NCBI RefSeq assembly: GCF_030408435.1 | Contig: NZ_CP047046.1 | Coordinates: forward strand, 974,572 to 1,038,571 | Length of the DNA stretch: 64,000 bases | Origin: Corynebacterium auriscanis | Lineage (GTDB): Bacteria > Actinomycetota > Actinomycetes > Mycobacteriales > Mycobacteriaceae | Reading direction: 5' to 3' | Part shown: positions 1 through 8,766 of the stretch, in pieces | Layout: every line of letters begins with the position of its first letter | Position numbering within the stretch: the first letter of the stretch is position 1 | The notes under the pieces: generated by a model | What the model saw: only the letters and a program-made list of their open reading frames with translations | Database searches by the model: none | What the model was told of the DNA's origin: nothing | Program-made: the position numbers and the translations under genes

Positions 1-1311
1 TCCTACGAGGCCCGCACCTTCGGGGCGCGCTCGGCGATGCCGATGCACCAGGCGATTCGCATGTGCCACCACCGCGCGGTCGTGGTTAACCCGCGGCGCG
101 AAGTGTACCAAGCCGCCTCGCGGAGGATTTTTAGAATCATCTCGAGCTTCGCGGGCGTCGTGGAACAAATCTCGATCGATGAAGGGTTCGCGGAGCCCTC
201 CGAGCTAGTCGGCCGCGAGGGTGCAGAGGGGGTTGAGGCGGCGCGCAGCTGGGCGTCGGAATTACAAAAGGCGGTAGAAGACGAAACGGGACTGCCGTGT
301 TCCATTGGCATGGCGGCCACCAAGTTGGATGCGAAAATGGCCAGTGATCTGGCAAAACCGCACGGCATCTTTGTGGTAGATCCGGGCCGGCGCGCCGATG
401 TGTTCCACGAGCGTTCGGTGGCGGAAGTGTGGGGGATTGGCCGGGTCGCGCAAGGGCGGCTGCATGAGGTGGGAGTGGAGACCATCGGCCAGTTTGTGCG
501 GATGGATCGCACGGATGTGCGCACCTTGCTGGGAAATACCGGACTGGAACTGCAGCGGATGGCGGCTGGGCAGGATTTGCGCCCGGTGGCCCCGCGAGCG
601 CGAGCTAAGCAGGTGAGTGCGGAACAAACTCTGGCGGCGGATGTGCGGACCACGCGCGAGGTGCTGCCACATTTGGATAGGAGCGTGCGGCACGCACATG
701 CGCGTTTGCTCAAAGACGGCCGGGCGGCCAAGACAATCACGGTGAAGATTCGCACGGCTGATTTTCAGATCCACACGCGGTCAGCCACGCTCGCCGCGCC
801 GACGGAGGATGTGGATGTGATTCTGAGTGTCGCCCGTAGGATCCTGCCACGGCCGGAGGATCTGGGCGCGGTGCGTCTGGTGGGATTGGGGTTGTCTGGG
901 TTGGCCGACGATCGCCAGCAGCTGCTGTTTCCCGAACTGGATACGGACAAAGCCAGCGGATTGACAGGGGCCGACGTAGTACGCATCAGCAGCGATATTG
1001 GTCGCACAGGTGGGGTGAGCGGGACAGGAGGGGAGCTGGCGACCCCGGTTGACGAGGCATCCGCGGAGAAAATCGCGGCTCGGCGTTGGCGCCCCACCCA
1101 AGACGTGCATCACGAGGAGTTCGGCCATGGGTGGGTCCAGGGAGTGGGCGAGCACGTGTTGACGGTGCGATTCGAAACGCGGGCAACGGATCGACCTGGG
1201 CGCGTGAAGAATTTTCCAGTGACCACAGATGAACTCCGGGTGTGCGATCCCTTGGAATCGCTGGACTGGGAATTATCGCAGGTGGAGGGCGACGACGGGG
1301 GAGAGGATTAG
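1..1311 (+). CDS. dinB: DNA polymerase IV, Y family (5' end outside window)
   Basis: Lesion-bypass polymerase of the Y family. The frame is open from the first base, which reads SYEARTFGARSAMPMHQA, so the gene begins upstream and its N-terminal metal-binding segment is missing from the window. The visible 436 residues hold the catalytic SIDE motif (about residues 58-61), the palm segment SIGMAATKLDAKMAS, the thumb helix-hairpin-helix (GIGRVAQGRLHEVGVETIGQ) and the little-finger domain. The tail with GHGWVQG and VTVRFETRATDRPG is the extension usual in actinobacterial DinB. It converges on ansA, 76 bp away. The identification is secure; only the start is unknown. Confidence 0.93.
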   Translation, partial: SYEARTFGARSAMPMHQAIRMCHHRAVVVNPRREVYQAASRRIFRIISSFAGVVEQISIDEGFAEPSELVGREGAEGVEAARSWASELQKAVEDETGLPCSIGMAATKLDAKMASDLAKPHGIFVVDPGRRADVFHERSVAEVWGIGRVAQGRLHEVGVETIGQFVRMDRTDVRTLLGNTGLELQRMAAGQDLRPVAPRARAKQVSAEQTLAADVRTTREVLPHLDRSVRHAHARLLKDGRAAKTITVKIRTADFQIHTRSATLAAPTEDVDVILSVARRILPRPEDLGAVRLVGLGLSGLADDRQQLLFPELDTDKASGLTGADVVRISSDIGRTGGVSGTGGELATPVDEASAEKIAARRWRPTQDVHHEEFGHGWVQGVGEHVLTVRFETRATDRPGRVKNFPVTTDELRVCDPLESLDWELSQVEGDDGGED

Positions 1312-1387
1312 TCCGGATGGGCCACATTCAACTCCGCTTCGCTGGCCGCATTCAGCTCTGCGGTGTAAGTCAGCTTCGCTGTCTCAA

Positions 1388-2344
1388 TCACCTCCGTTGT
1401 GCTGCGAGTTCCGTCAGCAACCACATCCGCGCCTGCGACGGGCGCAGGTTCCCCGCTGAACGAATACCATGCCGCGCCAGATCCGCCCCGCCACCTGCGC
1501 TGCCGTAGACAAAGTGGACACCCCCTTCCGGCACTCGAGTACTGATCAGCACTGGCACGTCCAGCGCCTCCAGTGCCTTCGCCATCGCAGCCGGCACATT
1601 TCCTGACCCCATGGCGGAAACCACCAAGCCGTCGATGTCAGTCGCGGCGAGCTGCTCGATGAGAACTCCGTCGGCCCCCGCGTAGGCGTCAATAATTGGT
1701 ATGTGTAAACCGGCCAAACGCGATACATAATCTTTTTGTACCGACGCCGCCACGGCGAATTCGTCCACACCTTCCGCTAGGCGGAAAGCCGCATCTTCCG
1801 TGGTGTGCCATTTGGTGGTGCCTATCGCGGGCAACACTTGACCGCCGAACGCGATTCGCACCAGGGATTGTTCGCTGTCGACATTCAGTAGTTTCGTCGC
1901 AGTTGCTACCGCAGCGCGGAGATTCAGCGGGCCATCCGGATTCCCGTCATCAGCGGGGCGCTGCGCGCCGGTGAAGACAATGGGGCAGGATAAATCCGCG
2001 CACAGACGGGCAACGGCGAACGCAGTTTCCTCCATCGTGTCCGTGCCGTGGAGGACGATGACAGCATCGGCTGGGGTCACCTCATCGGCTTCCGAATCGC
2101 CCGCAAGCACCGCCGCGCGAACTCGATCGATGATGAAATCCATGTCTGCCAGGGAGATATCGGAAGAGTCCACTGTCATGATGTCCTCGCCGGTGATCTG
2201 TGGCTGCCCCGCACCCGTGGCGAAACCAGCGCGGCTGATCAGGTCTGAGCATTGCAGACTGGGGATTAAGTCGCCATTGTCATTGTGCAGGCAGCTGATG
2301 GTGCCGCCGGTGCCGAGAACGTGAATGCGGGGTGGAACAGTCAT
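1388..2344 (-). CDS. ansA: L-asparaginase
   Basis: Hydrolyses L-asparagine to aspartate and ammonia. The 318-residue protein has both family threonine motifs: GTGGTISC near residue 12 (first catalytic Thr) and VLHGTDTMEETAF near residue 97 (second Thr with Asp). The segment FTGAQRPADDGNPDGPLNL is also typical. No signal peptide is visible, so it is probably cytoplasmic. The ATG at 2344 starts directly before the N-terminal strand MTVPPRIHVLGTGG, as in relatives. It stands alone, convergent with dinB and divergent from the lipoprotein gene at 2511. Confidence 0.9.
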   Translation of the reverse strand: MTVPPRIHVLGTGGTISCLHNDNGDLIPSLQCSDLISRAGFATGAGQPQITGEDIMTVDSSDISLADMDFIIDRVRAAVLAGDSEADEVTPADAVIVLHGTDTMEETAFAVARLCADLSCPIVFTGAQRPADDGNPDGPLNLRAAVATATKLLNVDSEQSLVRIAFGGQVLPAIGTTKWHTTEDAAFRLAEGVDEFAVAASVQKDYVSRLAGLHIPIIDAYAGADGVLIEQLAATDIDGLVVSAMGSGNVPAAMAKALEALDVPVLISTRVPEGGVHFVYGSAGGGADLARHGIRSAGNLRPSQARMWLLTELAAQRR

Positions 2345-2510
2345 GGCCCCAATGTACCGTGGAGGCGGTTTATCCCTACCGTGGAGTGGCTTTAGGCTGC
2401 GGCGAACTGGTAGTCACAATAGTCCCATGTGTAACATTGCGGTGTTAAAGATTGCAGGGATCGGTGTCCCTCCAAACGACTAACCCGATTTAAGGAGAAT
2501 CCACGCACTC

Positions 2511-3014
2511 ATGATGAAAAAGACAATGGCCGTAGCCATCACCCTGGCCACTACGCTGACCATGACCGCGTGCGGTGGAGACAAGGAATCGACGGACTCT
2601 ACTTCCAGCTCCACCGCTGCCTCCAGCTCTTCTGCTCCCAAGAAGGACACGCCTACGGCTGCTGAGCTGACCAATACCCTCAACCGTGCGGTGGATCCGA
2701 ACCTGCCACCGGAGCAGAAGACCGACACGGTCGTTGGTGGCGAAAAGGCCCCACAGCTTTTCACTGCACTGACGAAATCCAAGCAGCAGTCCAAGGCGCA
2801 GCTCAAGGTCGTCGACCCAGTGCTCCCATCACTGACCCCAGGTAATGTCTCTGCCACCGTTTCCCTGACCTTGCCTCAACAGCAGCCCAACAACATCACC
2901 GGTGTGGAGTTCGTTAATGAGGGTGGCAAGTGGAAGTTGGATCAAAAGTGGGCTTGTACCTTGGTAGAAAACGTTCTGCCGGATCAGGTTCCACCAATGT
3001 GCAAGCAGGGCTAA
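2511..3014 (+). CDS. Mtb12-like secreted lipoprotein
   Basis: A 167-residue lipoprotein. Residues 1-21 form a signal peptide (MMKK, hydrophobic core) ending in a lipobox with TMTAC, so Cys21 is the likely lipidated residue. A Ser/Thr-rich linker follows to about residue 50. The rest (PTAAELTNTLNRAVDPNLPPEQK... to FVNEGGKWKLDQKWACTLV) resembles the C-terminal domain of the mycobacterial low-molecular-weight antigen Mtb12; this assignment is from memory. A Shine-Dalgarno AAGGAGA lies about 12 bases before the ATG. The biochemical role of the family is not known to me. Confidence 0.75.
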   Translation: MMKKTMAVAITLATTLTMTACGGDKESTDSTSSSTAASSSSAPKKDTPTAAELTNTLNRAVDPNLPPEQKTDTVVGGEKAPQLFTALTKSKQQSKAQLKVVDPVLPSLTPGNVSATVSLTLPQQQPNNITGVEFVNEGGKWKLDQKWACTLVENVLPDQVPPMCKQG

Positions 3015-3052
3015 GCCAGCGCGATAAGGGCTCACCGGCCAGCGTATCCCCG

Positions 3053-4024
3053 CTAGCTATCCCACTCGGTGCGCTGCACCGTCTCCTGATTAACTCTCAC
3101 CTTCGAGCCCTGTTTGCCGAAGGTGAGGGTTTGCTTGATTTCTACCCGTCCTCTCACCGGCAAAGGCTTGGTCAGATCCAGATTGAGCTGACCGGATGCC
3201 TGGGTGGTGGAATCCAATACGTTCAAATCGGTCTGTGCGAGGTTTTTTACGGCTGGCGCGCGGTCAACTGCCACCCGCAAGCGCACGGCTTGTCCCTTGC
3301 GCTCAACCAGTGTGTACGTCACCGTCTGGCGCATCGAGATCACTCCGTCGATTCGGCTGGACACGCTCCATGTCGCACCTTCACCGATGGCCTGTTCCGG
3401 GAATACGATGGGCATATCGGTGACCTGGGTCAGTGCATGTTCGATACTTGCCCGGGCCGAATCCGTCGCTGTTTCCGGAGCGGATAAAGTGCGGCTGGAA
3501 ACGCGACCATCTGCGGTGCTAGTGGAGCTAATCTCAAAACCCTCGGCGGTGGAAATATCCTCATTGCGGTCGGCATTCGTGCCCGTAGGTTTGCCCACGG
3601 TGACAGTCACCTTGTGTTTGTTGCCATCGGTGCTGGAGGAGGCCTTGACCGGCAGGTTCATGGTGACTTCCTCGTAGCTCAAGTCCCCTTGTTCGTCAGT
3701 GGCATCGCTGTTCCCGGCTGCCTGGCTGGCCGCATCTTGGCGCTGGTTTTTCTTGCCACCTGTCGTGGTCTGGGACATTCCTTCGGTCGTTTTAATGTTG
3801 ACTTCTTGATCGCCTGGATCACTGAACCACACGAGGGGAGTACGTGGCGCGGCACCCTCTCCGAGGAGTTTCACCGTCACGCCCGGAACAGTGGCTTGAG
3901 CTGGTCGCATGGCTACTGGCTTTTCCCCGGACGAGCAGGCCACTAAGCCCGCGCCCCCCAAGGTCAGAACTGCAGCGAGAAACGCTGTTGCTTTCCTTGT
4001 GCCAGACAGAGTTGTTTTACCCAC
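3053..4024 (-). CDS. secreted lipoprotein, possibly DUF6263 family
   Basis: A 323-residue predicted lipoprotein. The N-terminus MGKTTLSGTRKATAFLAAV carries positive charges and a hydrophobic stretch ending in a lipobox with GLVAC at about residue 30. The mature part is beta-rich with repeated threonine-rich strands (VTMNLPVKASS, KVTVTVGKP, TVTYTLVERKG, VEIKQTLTFGKQG) and no recognisable catalytic motif. The pattern LLGEGAAPRTPLVW... reminds me of actinobacterial DUF6263 proteins, but this is a recollection. It converges with the Mtb12-like gene and is divergent from lspA, with 40 bp between the starts. Confidence 0.6.
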   Translation of the reverse strand: MGKTTLSGTRKATAFLAAVLTLGGAGLVACSSGEKPVAMRPAQATVPGVTVKLLGEGAAPRTPLVWFSDPGDQEVNIKTTEGMSQTTTGGKKNQRQDAASQAAGNSDATDEQGDLSYEEVTMNLPVKASSSTDGNKHKVTVTVGKPTGTNADRNEDISTAEGFEISSTSTADGRVSSRTLSAPETATDSARASIEHALTQVTDMPIVFPEQAIGEGATWSVSSRIDGVISMRQTVTYTLVERKGQAVRLRVAVDRAPAVKNLAQTDLNVLDSTTQASGQLNLDLTKPLPVRGRVEIKQTLTFGKQGSKVRVNQETVQRTEWDS

Positions 4025-4064
4025 AAGTTCACAGCCTAACAGGCGGGGGCTAGACTCTTAGAAC

Positions 4065-4553
4065 GTGACTTCCAAACGAGCCTCGCTTCTCGCCGTGAGC
4101 CTCATGCTCGCCATTATCGCGATCGATCAGTTGAGTAAATGGGCAGTCGTGGAAAATCTTGCGCCCCGCACGGCTTACCCAATCCTCGGTGAGTGGTTCC
4201 GCTTTTACTTGGTCAGGAATCCAGGTGCGGCTTTTTCTTTTGGTACCGACGCCACCATCGTGTTCTCGTTCATTCAAATAGCTGCAGTCGCGCTATGCCT
4301 GTTTTTGGCTTTCCGTGCGAGGAGCTGGTGGACGATCTTACCCATCGGGCTCATCGGTGGTGGTGCAGCTGGCAATCTCATTGACCGCATCTTCCGCCAC
4401 CCAGCGGGATTGCACGGGCATGTGGTGGACTTCTTCAGCTTTGGAAGCTTTGCCATTTTCAACGTGGCGGACTCCGCCATCACGGTGGGGGTGGTGCTTT
4501 ATCTCATCTACACCCTGTTCGTGGAACCACGTCGCCAGGGGGTGCGCGCATGA
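4065..4553 (+). CDS. lspA: lipoprotein signal peptidase (signal peptidase II)
   Basis: Membrane aspartyl protease that removes the signal peptide from prolipoproteins after lipidation by Lgt (also in this window, at 38788). The 162-residue protein has four hydrophobic segments. The conserved motifs RNPGAAFSF (about 51-59), AGNLIDR with catalytic Asp107 and VDFFSF...FNVADS with catalytic Asp136 are all present. It starts with GTG at 4065. Its stop overlaps the next start (ATGA), so it is translationally coupled to the pseudouridine synthase, the same pairing as in many bacteria. Confidence 0.95.
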   Translation: MTSKRASLLAVSLMLAIIAIDQLSKWAVVENLAPRTAYPILGEWFRFYLVRNPGAAFSFGTDATIVFSFIQIAAVALCLFLAFRARSWWTILPIGLIGGGAAGNLIDRIFRHPAGLHGHVVDFFSFGSFAIFNVADSAITVGVVLYLIYTLFVEPRRQGVRA

Positions 4554-5530
4554 GCCGATTTGATCAGCAACCTGCGACCCAATCAGCCAGTGTTCAACGC
4601 GAAAACCGTGTCCTGCCCGTTCCCGACGGCTTGGCGGGGATGCGGGTGGATGCGGGGCTCAGCAAGCTTTTGGGCCTATCCCGTACGGTGGTAGCGCAGC
4701 TTGCCGCAGACAATGACGTACTCATGGACGGAGTGTCTGTTGGCAAATCGGATCGTTTGGTGCCCGGTGCATGGTTGGATATCAACTTGCCGGAGCCTCC
4801 CCGGGATTTGGCCAACGAGCCACCACAGTTGGTGGAGGGCATGGACATTTTGTATGCCGACGACGATGTGATTGTGGTCGACAAGCCCGTGGGTGTTGCG
4901 GCTCACCCCACCTTGGGTTGGGAGGGGCCCACGGTCACTGCGGGGTTGGCCGCAGCGGGGTTCCGAATTTCTACTTCCGGACCGCCGGAGCGCAAAGGCA
5001 TCGTGCAGCGTTTGGATGTGGGAACCTCCGGGGCCATGGTCGTGGCAGCTAGTGAACGGGGATACTCCCTTCTGAAACGGGCATTCCGCGATCGTGAAGT
5101 GGATAAGACCTATCACGCGCTAGTACAAGGGCACCCGGATCCCACCACGGGCACGATTGATGCTCCCATCGCTAGGCACCCCAGCGCGGGGTGGCGCTTT
5201 GCCGTTCGTGATGATGGCAAGCACGCGATCACACACTACGACACGCTAGAGGCGCATCGCCAGGCCAGCTTGCTGAAAATCAAGCTGGAGACAGGGCGCA
5301 CGCACCAAATTCGTGTGCACTTTTCCTCGTTGCATCATCCCTTGGTGGGGGATCCAATGTACGGATCGGATCCCAAGTTGGCCGAAAGGCTTGGGTTGAT
5401 CCGCCAGTGGTTGCACGCGGTTGAACTTGGTTTCCCACACCCGTCGGGGCAGTGGATGACCATCCAGTCTCCGTATCCGCAGGACCTAGCAACTGCTTTG
5501 GATCGATTGCGAGATGCCAATGACGCATAA
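4550..5530 (+). CDS. RluA-family 23S rRNA pseudouridine synthase
   Basis: Converts uridine to pseudouridine in structured RNA, most likely 23S rRNA. The 326-residue protein has an N-terminal S4 RNA-binding domain (about 28-80, [18 protein letters not shown]) and the catalytic domain with the signature [14 protein letters not shown] (catalytic Asp about residue 161). [21 protein letters not shown] is the usual second motif. It overlaps lspA by 4 bp and the downstream membrane protein gene by 17 bp. Whether it matches RluD, RluC or another subgroup cannot be told from sequence alone. Confidence 0.9.
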   Translation: MSRFDQQPATQSASVQRENRVLPVPDGLAGMRVDAGLSKLLGLSRTVVAQLAADNDVLMDGVSVGKSDRLVPGAWLDINLPEPPRDLANEPPQLVEGMDILYADDDVIVVDKPVGVAAHPTLGWEGPTVTAGLAAAGFRISTSGPPERKGIVQRLDVGTSGAMVVAASERGYSLLKRAFRDREVDKTYHALVQGHPDPTTGTIDAPIARHPSAGWRFAVRDDGKHAITHYDTLEAHRQASLLKIKLETGRTHQIRVHFSSLHHPLVGDPMYGSDPKLAERLGLIRQWLHAVELGFPHPSGQWMTIQSPYPQDLATALDRLRDANDA

Positions 5531-6191
5531 ACCCGGCAGCCAGGATGCCTATCACTGGCGCCGGTCGCAAGCCATTGTGGTGAATAAGCGCCGTCGCAGG
5601 CAGTTGGATTGGGAGGACACGCGTAAACCCGCGTGGGTAGCGTGGCTTTCGGGGGTGTGCACCATCGCGTTGTTGCTGACCTTGTTGGCCTTGGGTGCAA
5701 CGGAGGATTCCACCGCGCCGATTGCCAACGGGGACCGACTAGGGCCTTTTGATACGTCCCGGATGCAGTACAAACACCAAGCCCAACAAAGGCTGGCTGA
5801 AGCACAGGGCGACGAACCCCGCTGGGCCTTGGTCTTGGCAGATAAACCGTGGACGTCCGATTCCATGGCCAAGCTGCTCTCGGATGTTGAAACCTCCCAT
5901 CAGCGCTTGCGCGTGAGCACTGTGTATGCCGCCGGCTCTGGGTTGTTGGCCGAGGCGGTGGGGGAACCCGCCATTGGACACACGAGGGCAGATGTTTTCG
6001 CCAACGTCGCCTTGGACTTAGCCGGTGAGAACCTCCGCGTCGCCAAGCGGGTGGTTTTCGATGCGATGCTGGTCTACGGCAAACCCGACACGCTGCGGGC
6101 GTTATCCCAACGAGTGTTCTCCGTGGAGCCGGCGCCAGTGGACGCTGTCTACGGCAAGATCGGGGTGCGTACGCAGGCACTAGATCAGTAG
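5514..6191 (+). CDS. single-pass membrane protein of unknown function
   Basis: A 225-residue protein that I do not recognise. The N-terminal 40 residues are basic ([15 protein letters not shown]) and are followed by one hydrophobic segment at about 42-62, so most of the protein is probably outside the membrane. That domain has no catalytic motif I can name. It starts inside the end of the pseudouridine synthase gene (ATG at 5514, or the second ATG at 5520), so it is probably in the lspA operon. It has normal codon use for the window and is likely a conserved corynebacterial protein. Confidence 0.6.
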   Translation: MPMTHKPGSQDAYHWRRSQAIVVNKRRRRQLDWEDTRKPAWVAWLSGVCTIALLLTLLALGATEDSTAPIANGDRLGPFDTSRMQYKHQAQQRLAEAQGDEPRWALVLADKPWTSDSMAKLLSDVETSHQRLRVSTVYAAGSGLLAEAVGEPAIGHTRADVFANVALDLAGENLRVAKRVVFDAMLVYGKPDTLRALSQRVFSVEPAPVDAVYGKIGVRTQALDQ

Positions 6192-6544
6192 CCGTACGGT
6201 AGAACGTAGGTGGGCGTGGTGCTAGAGCCGAGGAGAAGGCTGCAGCCCCGGAGCTTGGAAGATGGTGCCCTGCGGTGAAACGCGATCGGGTGCAGCTACG
6301 GGCGCTGAGGAGAAGGCTCCAGCCCCGGAGCTAGGAAGATGGTGCCCTACGGTGAAACGCGATCGGGTGCAGCTACGGGCGCTGAGGACAAGCCGCCAGC
6401 CCCGGAGCTTGGAAGATGGTGCCCTGCGGTGAAACGCGATCGGGTGCAGCTACGGGCGTCGGGACGAAAAATAGGGCGCACCGAACAAACAGTGAACTAA
6501 ACAACGCGGGCAGGGGCCTGCGGTGGGAAAAGGGAGAAGCAACG
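6192..6544. other. non-coding gap with tandem repeat
   Basis: This 353-bp gap before rarD is filled mostly by a three-copy 77-bp tandem repeat at 6227-6457. No coding frame is supported: 77 is not a multiple of three and the frames across it are shadows. The last 87 bp hold the leader of rarD with a Shine-Dalgarno GGGAGAAG just before its start. Confidence 0.7.
6227..6457. repeat. 77-bp direct tandem repeat, three copies
   Basis: The anchor AGCCCCGGAGCT recurs at 6244, 6321 and 6398, an exact 77-bp period. The three units (6227-6303, 6304-6380, 6381-6457) differ at only a few positions, mostly in their first 20 bases. Each contains ATGGTGCCCT and GGTGAAACGCGATCGGGTG. The length and the intergenic position resemble mycobacterial MIRU loci. 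The copy number could vary between strains. Confidence 0.9.
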
Positions 6545-7444
6545 ATGGTGTGGGGATTTGGAGCGTACCTGCTGTGGGGTGTGTTCCCGGCGTTTTTCCC
6601 GCTGTTGAAACCCGCGGCGCCGGTGGAGATCTTGGCGCACCGGTTTATCTGGACGCTGGTGTTCATGTCGATCGTGGTGGTGGCCGTGGGTGCGATGAAA
6701 TCCATGCGGCACATTTCGCGGGACCAGTGGCTGAAGGTCACGTTGGCGGCAGTGTTGATCTCACTGAACTGGGGCTTGTACATCTACGCCGTGAATACCA
6801 ATCATGTGGCCGATGCAGCACTGGGGTACTTCATCAATCCGCTGGTCACGGTCATGTTGGCCGTGGTTGTGCTGCGGGAATCGCTGCGGCCGATGCAGCT
6901 TGTGAGTGTGGCTATCGCCTCGGTGGCGGTGATTATTCTGACTGTGGCTCTGGGCCAGCCTCCGATTATCGCCCTGGGGTTGGCGTTGAGCTTTGGGTTG
7001 TATGGTCTAGTCAAGAAGCAGGTGAAACTCAGCCCAATCCAGTCCCTGACCGCGGAAACCCTAGTGTTGGCTCCGGTTGGTTTGGGGTACATCGTTTACT
7101 TGCAGTCCCAGGGGCAGAACACATTCGTGCAACACGGCCCAGGGCACGCGGCGCTGTTAATGACTGCCGGAGTGGTGACGGCGGTGCCGCTGCTGCTTTT
7201 CTCCAAAGCTGCTCAGGTATTGAGTTTGACTAGTTTAGGCATGATCCAATACATCACCCCGGTGATGCAGATGCTGTGGGCGGTATTCGTCAATCAGGAA
7301 GCCATTCCCGCGGCCCGATGGGTGGGCTTTTGCATCATTTGGGTGGCGGTCATCATCTTCATCGTGGATATGATTCGGCACCGCCCACCACGCATTCGGC
7401 ACCAGCGGATTGCTCGCGGATTGTCACAGGGTAGCGCTGACTGA
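6545..7444 (+). CDS. rarD: EamA/RarD-family transporter
   Basis: A 299-residue inner-membrane protein with about ten hydrophobic segments of the drug/metabolite transporter (EamA) fold. The start of the mature sequence, GAYLLWGVFPAFFPLLKPAAPVEILAHR, matches the RarD subgroup (WG...P.F.....EI..HR). The second half has LTAETLVLAPVGLGYI and LGMIQYITPVMQMLWAVFV, the paired EamA motif. An upstream ATG at 6416 lies inside the tandem repeat, so I chose the ATG at 6545, preceded by GGGAGAAG. The substrate is unknown; RarD was named for chloramphenicol sensitivity in E. coli. The 3' end is partly duplicated downstream. Confidence 0.85.
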   Translation: MVWGFGAYLLWGVFPAFFPLLKPAAPVEILAHRFIWTLVFMSIVVVAVGAMKSMRHISRDQWLKVTLAAVLISLNWGLYIYAVNTNHVADAALGYFINPLVTVMLAVVVLRESLRPMQLVSVAIASVAVIILTVALGQPPIIALGLALSFGLYGLVKKQVKLSPIQSLTAETLVLAPVGLGYIVYLQSQGQNTFVQHGPGHAALLMTAGVVTAVPLLLFSKAAQVLSLTSLGMIQYITPVMQMLWAVFVNQEAIPAARWVGFCIIWVAVIIFIVDMIRHRPPRIRHQRIARGLSQGSAD

Positions 7445-7492
7445 GCGGGCCTATGCGCCCGTGACGGCACCGCCCACCACGCATTCGGCACC
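7376..7492. repeat. 28-bp direct repeat flanking the rarD stop
   Basis: A 28-bp sequence beginning CGGCACCGCCCACCACGCAT is found at 7376-7403, inside the last codons of rarD, and again without change at 7465-7492, in the intergenic DNA. The similarity resumes a little later as ATTGTCACAG at 7420 and 7498. This looks like a short duplication of the rarD 3' end. Confidence 0.85.
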
Positions 7493-7508
7493 TGTGAATT
7501 GTCACAGT

Positions 7509-8687
7509 TTAGACGAAGCTCTTGCCCTCGCCACGGTACGTCAGCCACGTATCGATAATTTCCCCATTGGAGACCACGAGTACTTGATCCGTCCACTCGC
7601 ACTGCTCGCCACCTTTGGCGTGGCGCATCCACACGTGGGACCCCAATTGTAGGTTGCGTGCCGCAGGCCCCGTCAGCGGAGTTTGTACTTCGCCAGGCCC
7701 CTCCAGCGCTGCCATCTTCAGGTCGCGCGGCCAATCAACTACCGGCAGACGGTCTTTGCCTGTTGGTCCCGACGCCACGCGCCCCCCACCCGCGACCGTG
7801 ACGGTGTTCGGGCCGGGCCGGCGCACGACGGGCACTACGAACCACTCGGCCGGGGTGGGAGTAAACGTCTTGTAGTTATCGAACAACGCGGGGCCGACCA
7901 CGCCCGAACCCGCGCCGATTTCCGTTATGACTTCTTCGGAACGGGTGGTTTCGATTGAACCCGTTCCTCCGCCATTGACGAATTCCAGCGCGGGGCGGCC
8001 GGTGGCACGCAGTTCCTCTTGGACGATGCGGATCAGAACCTCGCGGCGCTTGGCTAGCTCCTTGACCGACACGGACTTCATGACCGCTACGGCCGGGGAA
8101 GTATCGGTGGTTCCAGCGATCTGGCCTTCGTATGCCATCACACCCACGATGTCGAAACCTTGGCGGGCCAAGATGCTGCGTACGAAGGAACGCAGGTGAT
8201 CGGCAGATCGGATCGGGGAGCGTAGGGCACCGATATGGACGGGGCCGACTTCCAGCGAGGCGTCGAGATCAATACACACCCGCACCGAGCCACGCTCTTG
8301 GGGTGGGACTACGGCATCGATGAAGTTGAGGTGCTCCACGGAATCAACCATCAAGGTGATGCAATCGCGAAAGTGCACGTCGCAGAGCAGACGGTGGAGG
8401 GATTCCCGGTTGGCGCTGGGGTAGGCCACCAGCACGTCGTCGCACGTACCGCTTTCCACCAGCCACATGGCCTCGTCCAGATTGAACGCTAAGATTCCCT
8501 GGTATCCCGGGAGCTCCAACACGCGCCGGATCAGTTCGCGGATACGGATGGACTTGCTGGCCAGGCGGATAGGGGTGCCTTCTGCACGCCGAGTCATGGA
8601 TTGGGCATTTTCAATGGCCGCATCCAGATCGAGGACTGAAAAAGGGGCGTCCAAGTGGGTAACTGCGGCACGTACGTCTGCTCTCAT
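7509..8687 (-). CDS. amino acid deaminase/aldolase, alanine-racemase fold
   Basis: A 392-residue PLP enzyme of fold type III. The N-terminal barrel begins [23 protein letters not shown] near residue 53 holds the likely PLP lysine, and [27 protein letters not shown] is the phosphate-binding and C-terminal region shared with D-threonine aldolases and D-serine dehydratases. The substrate cannot be fixed from sequence. The frame stays open for 37 codons upstream, but these overlap the dnaE start, so I chose the ATG at 8687 (MRADVRAAV). A TANNNT box ends 7 bases before this ATG, so the message may be leaderless. It is divergent from dnaE. Confidence 0.75.
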   Translation of the reverse strand: MRADVRAAVTHLDAPFSVLDLDAAIENAQSMTRRAEGTPIRLASKSIRIRELIRRVLELPGYQGILAFNLDEAMWLVESGTCDDVLVAYPSANRESLHRLLCDVHFRDCITLMVDSVEHLNFIDAVVPPQERGSVRVCIDLDASLEVGPVHIGALRSPIRSADHLRSFVRSILARQGFDIVGVMAYEGQIAGTTDTSPAVAVMKSVSVKELAKRREVLIRIVQEELRATGRPALEFVNGGGTGSIETTRSEEVITEIGAGSGVVGPALFDNYKTFTPTPAEWFVVPVVRRPGPNTVTVAGGGRVASGPTGKDRLPVVDWPRDLKMAALEGPGEVQTPLTGPAARNLQLGSHVWMRHAKGGEQCEWTDQVLVVSNGEIIDTWLTYRGEGKSFV

Positions 8688-8693
8688 GACTTT

Positions 8694-8708
8694 AAGGGTA
8701 TATCCCTT
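8694..8708. promoter_or_regulatory. operator-like dyad in divergent promoter
   Basis: AAGGG-TATAT-CCCTT, a perfect 5-bp inverted repeat with a 5-base centre, sits 7 bp before the ATG of the PLP-enzyme gene and 58 bp before dnaE. On the minus strand it covers a possible -10 box (TACCCT). A regulator bound here could block that promoter. Confidence 0.4.
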
Positions 8709-8766
8709 TACGAGCCGAAATGGGGCGATGGGGAAATTGAAAACGAACGCGCTAGTATGGCCTACC

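Noticed and set aside
6227..6457. Open frames through the 77-bp repeat as a repeat protein
   Set aside because: The period is not a multiple of three, so each copy would be read in a new frame.
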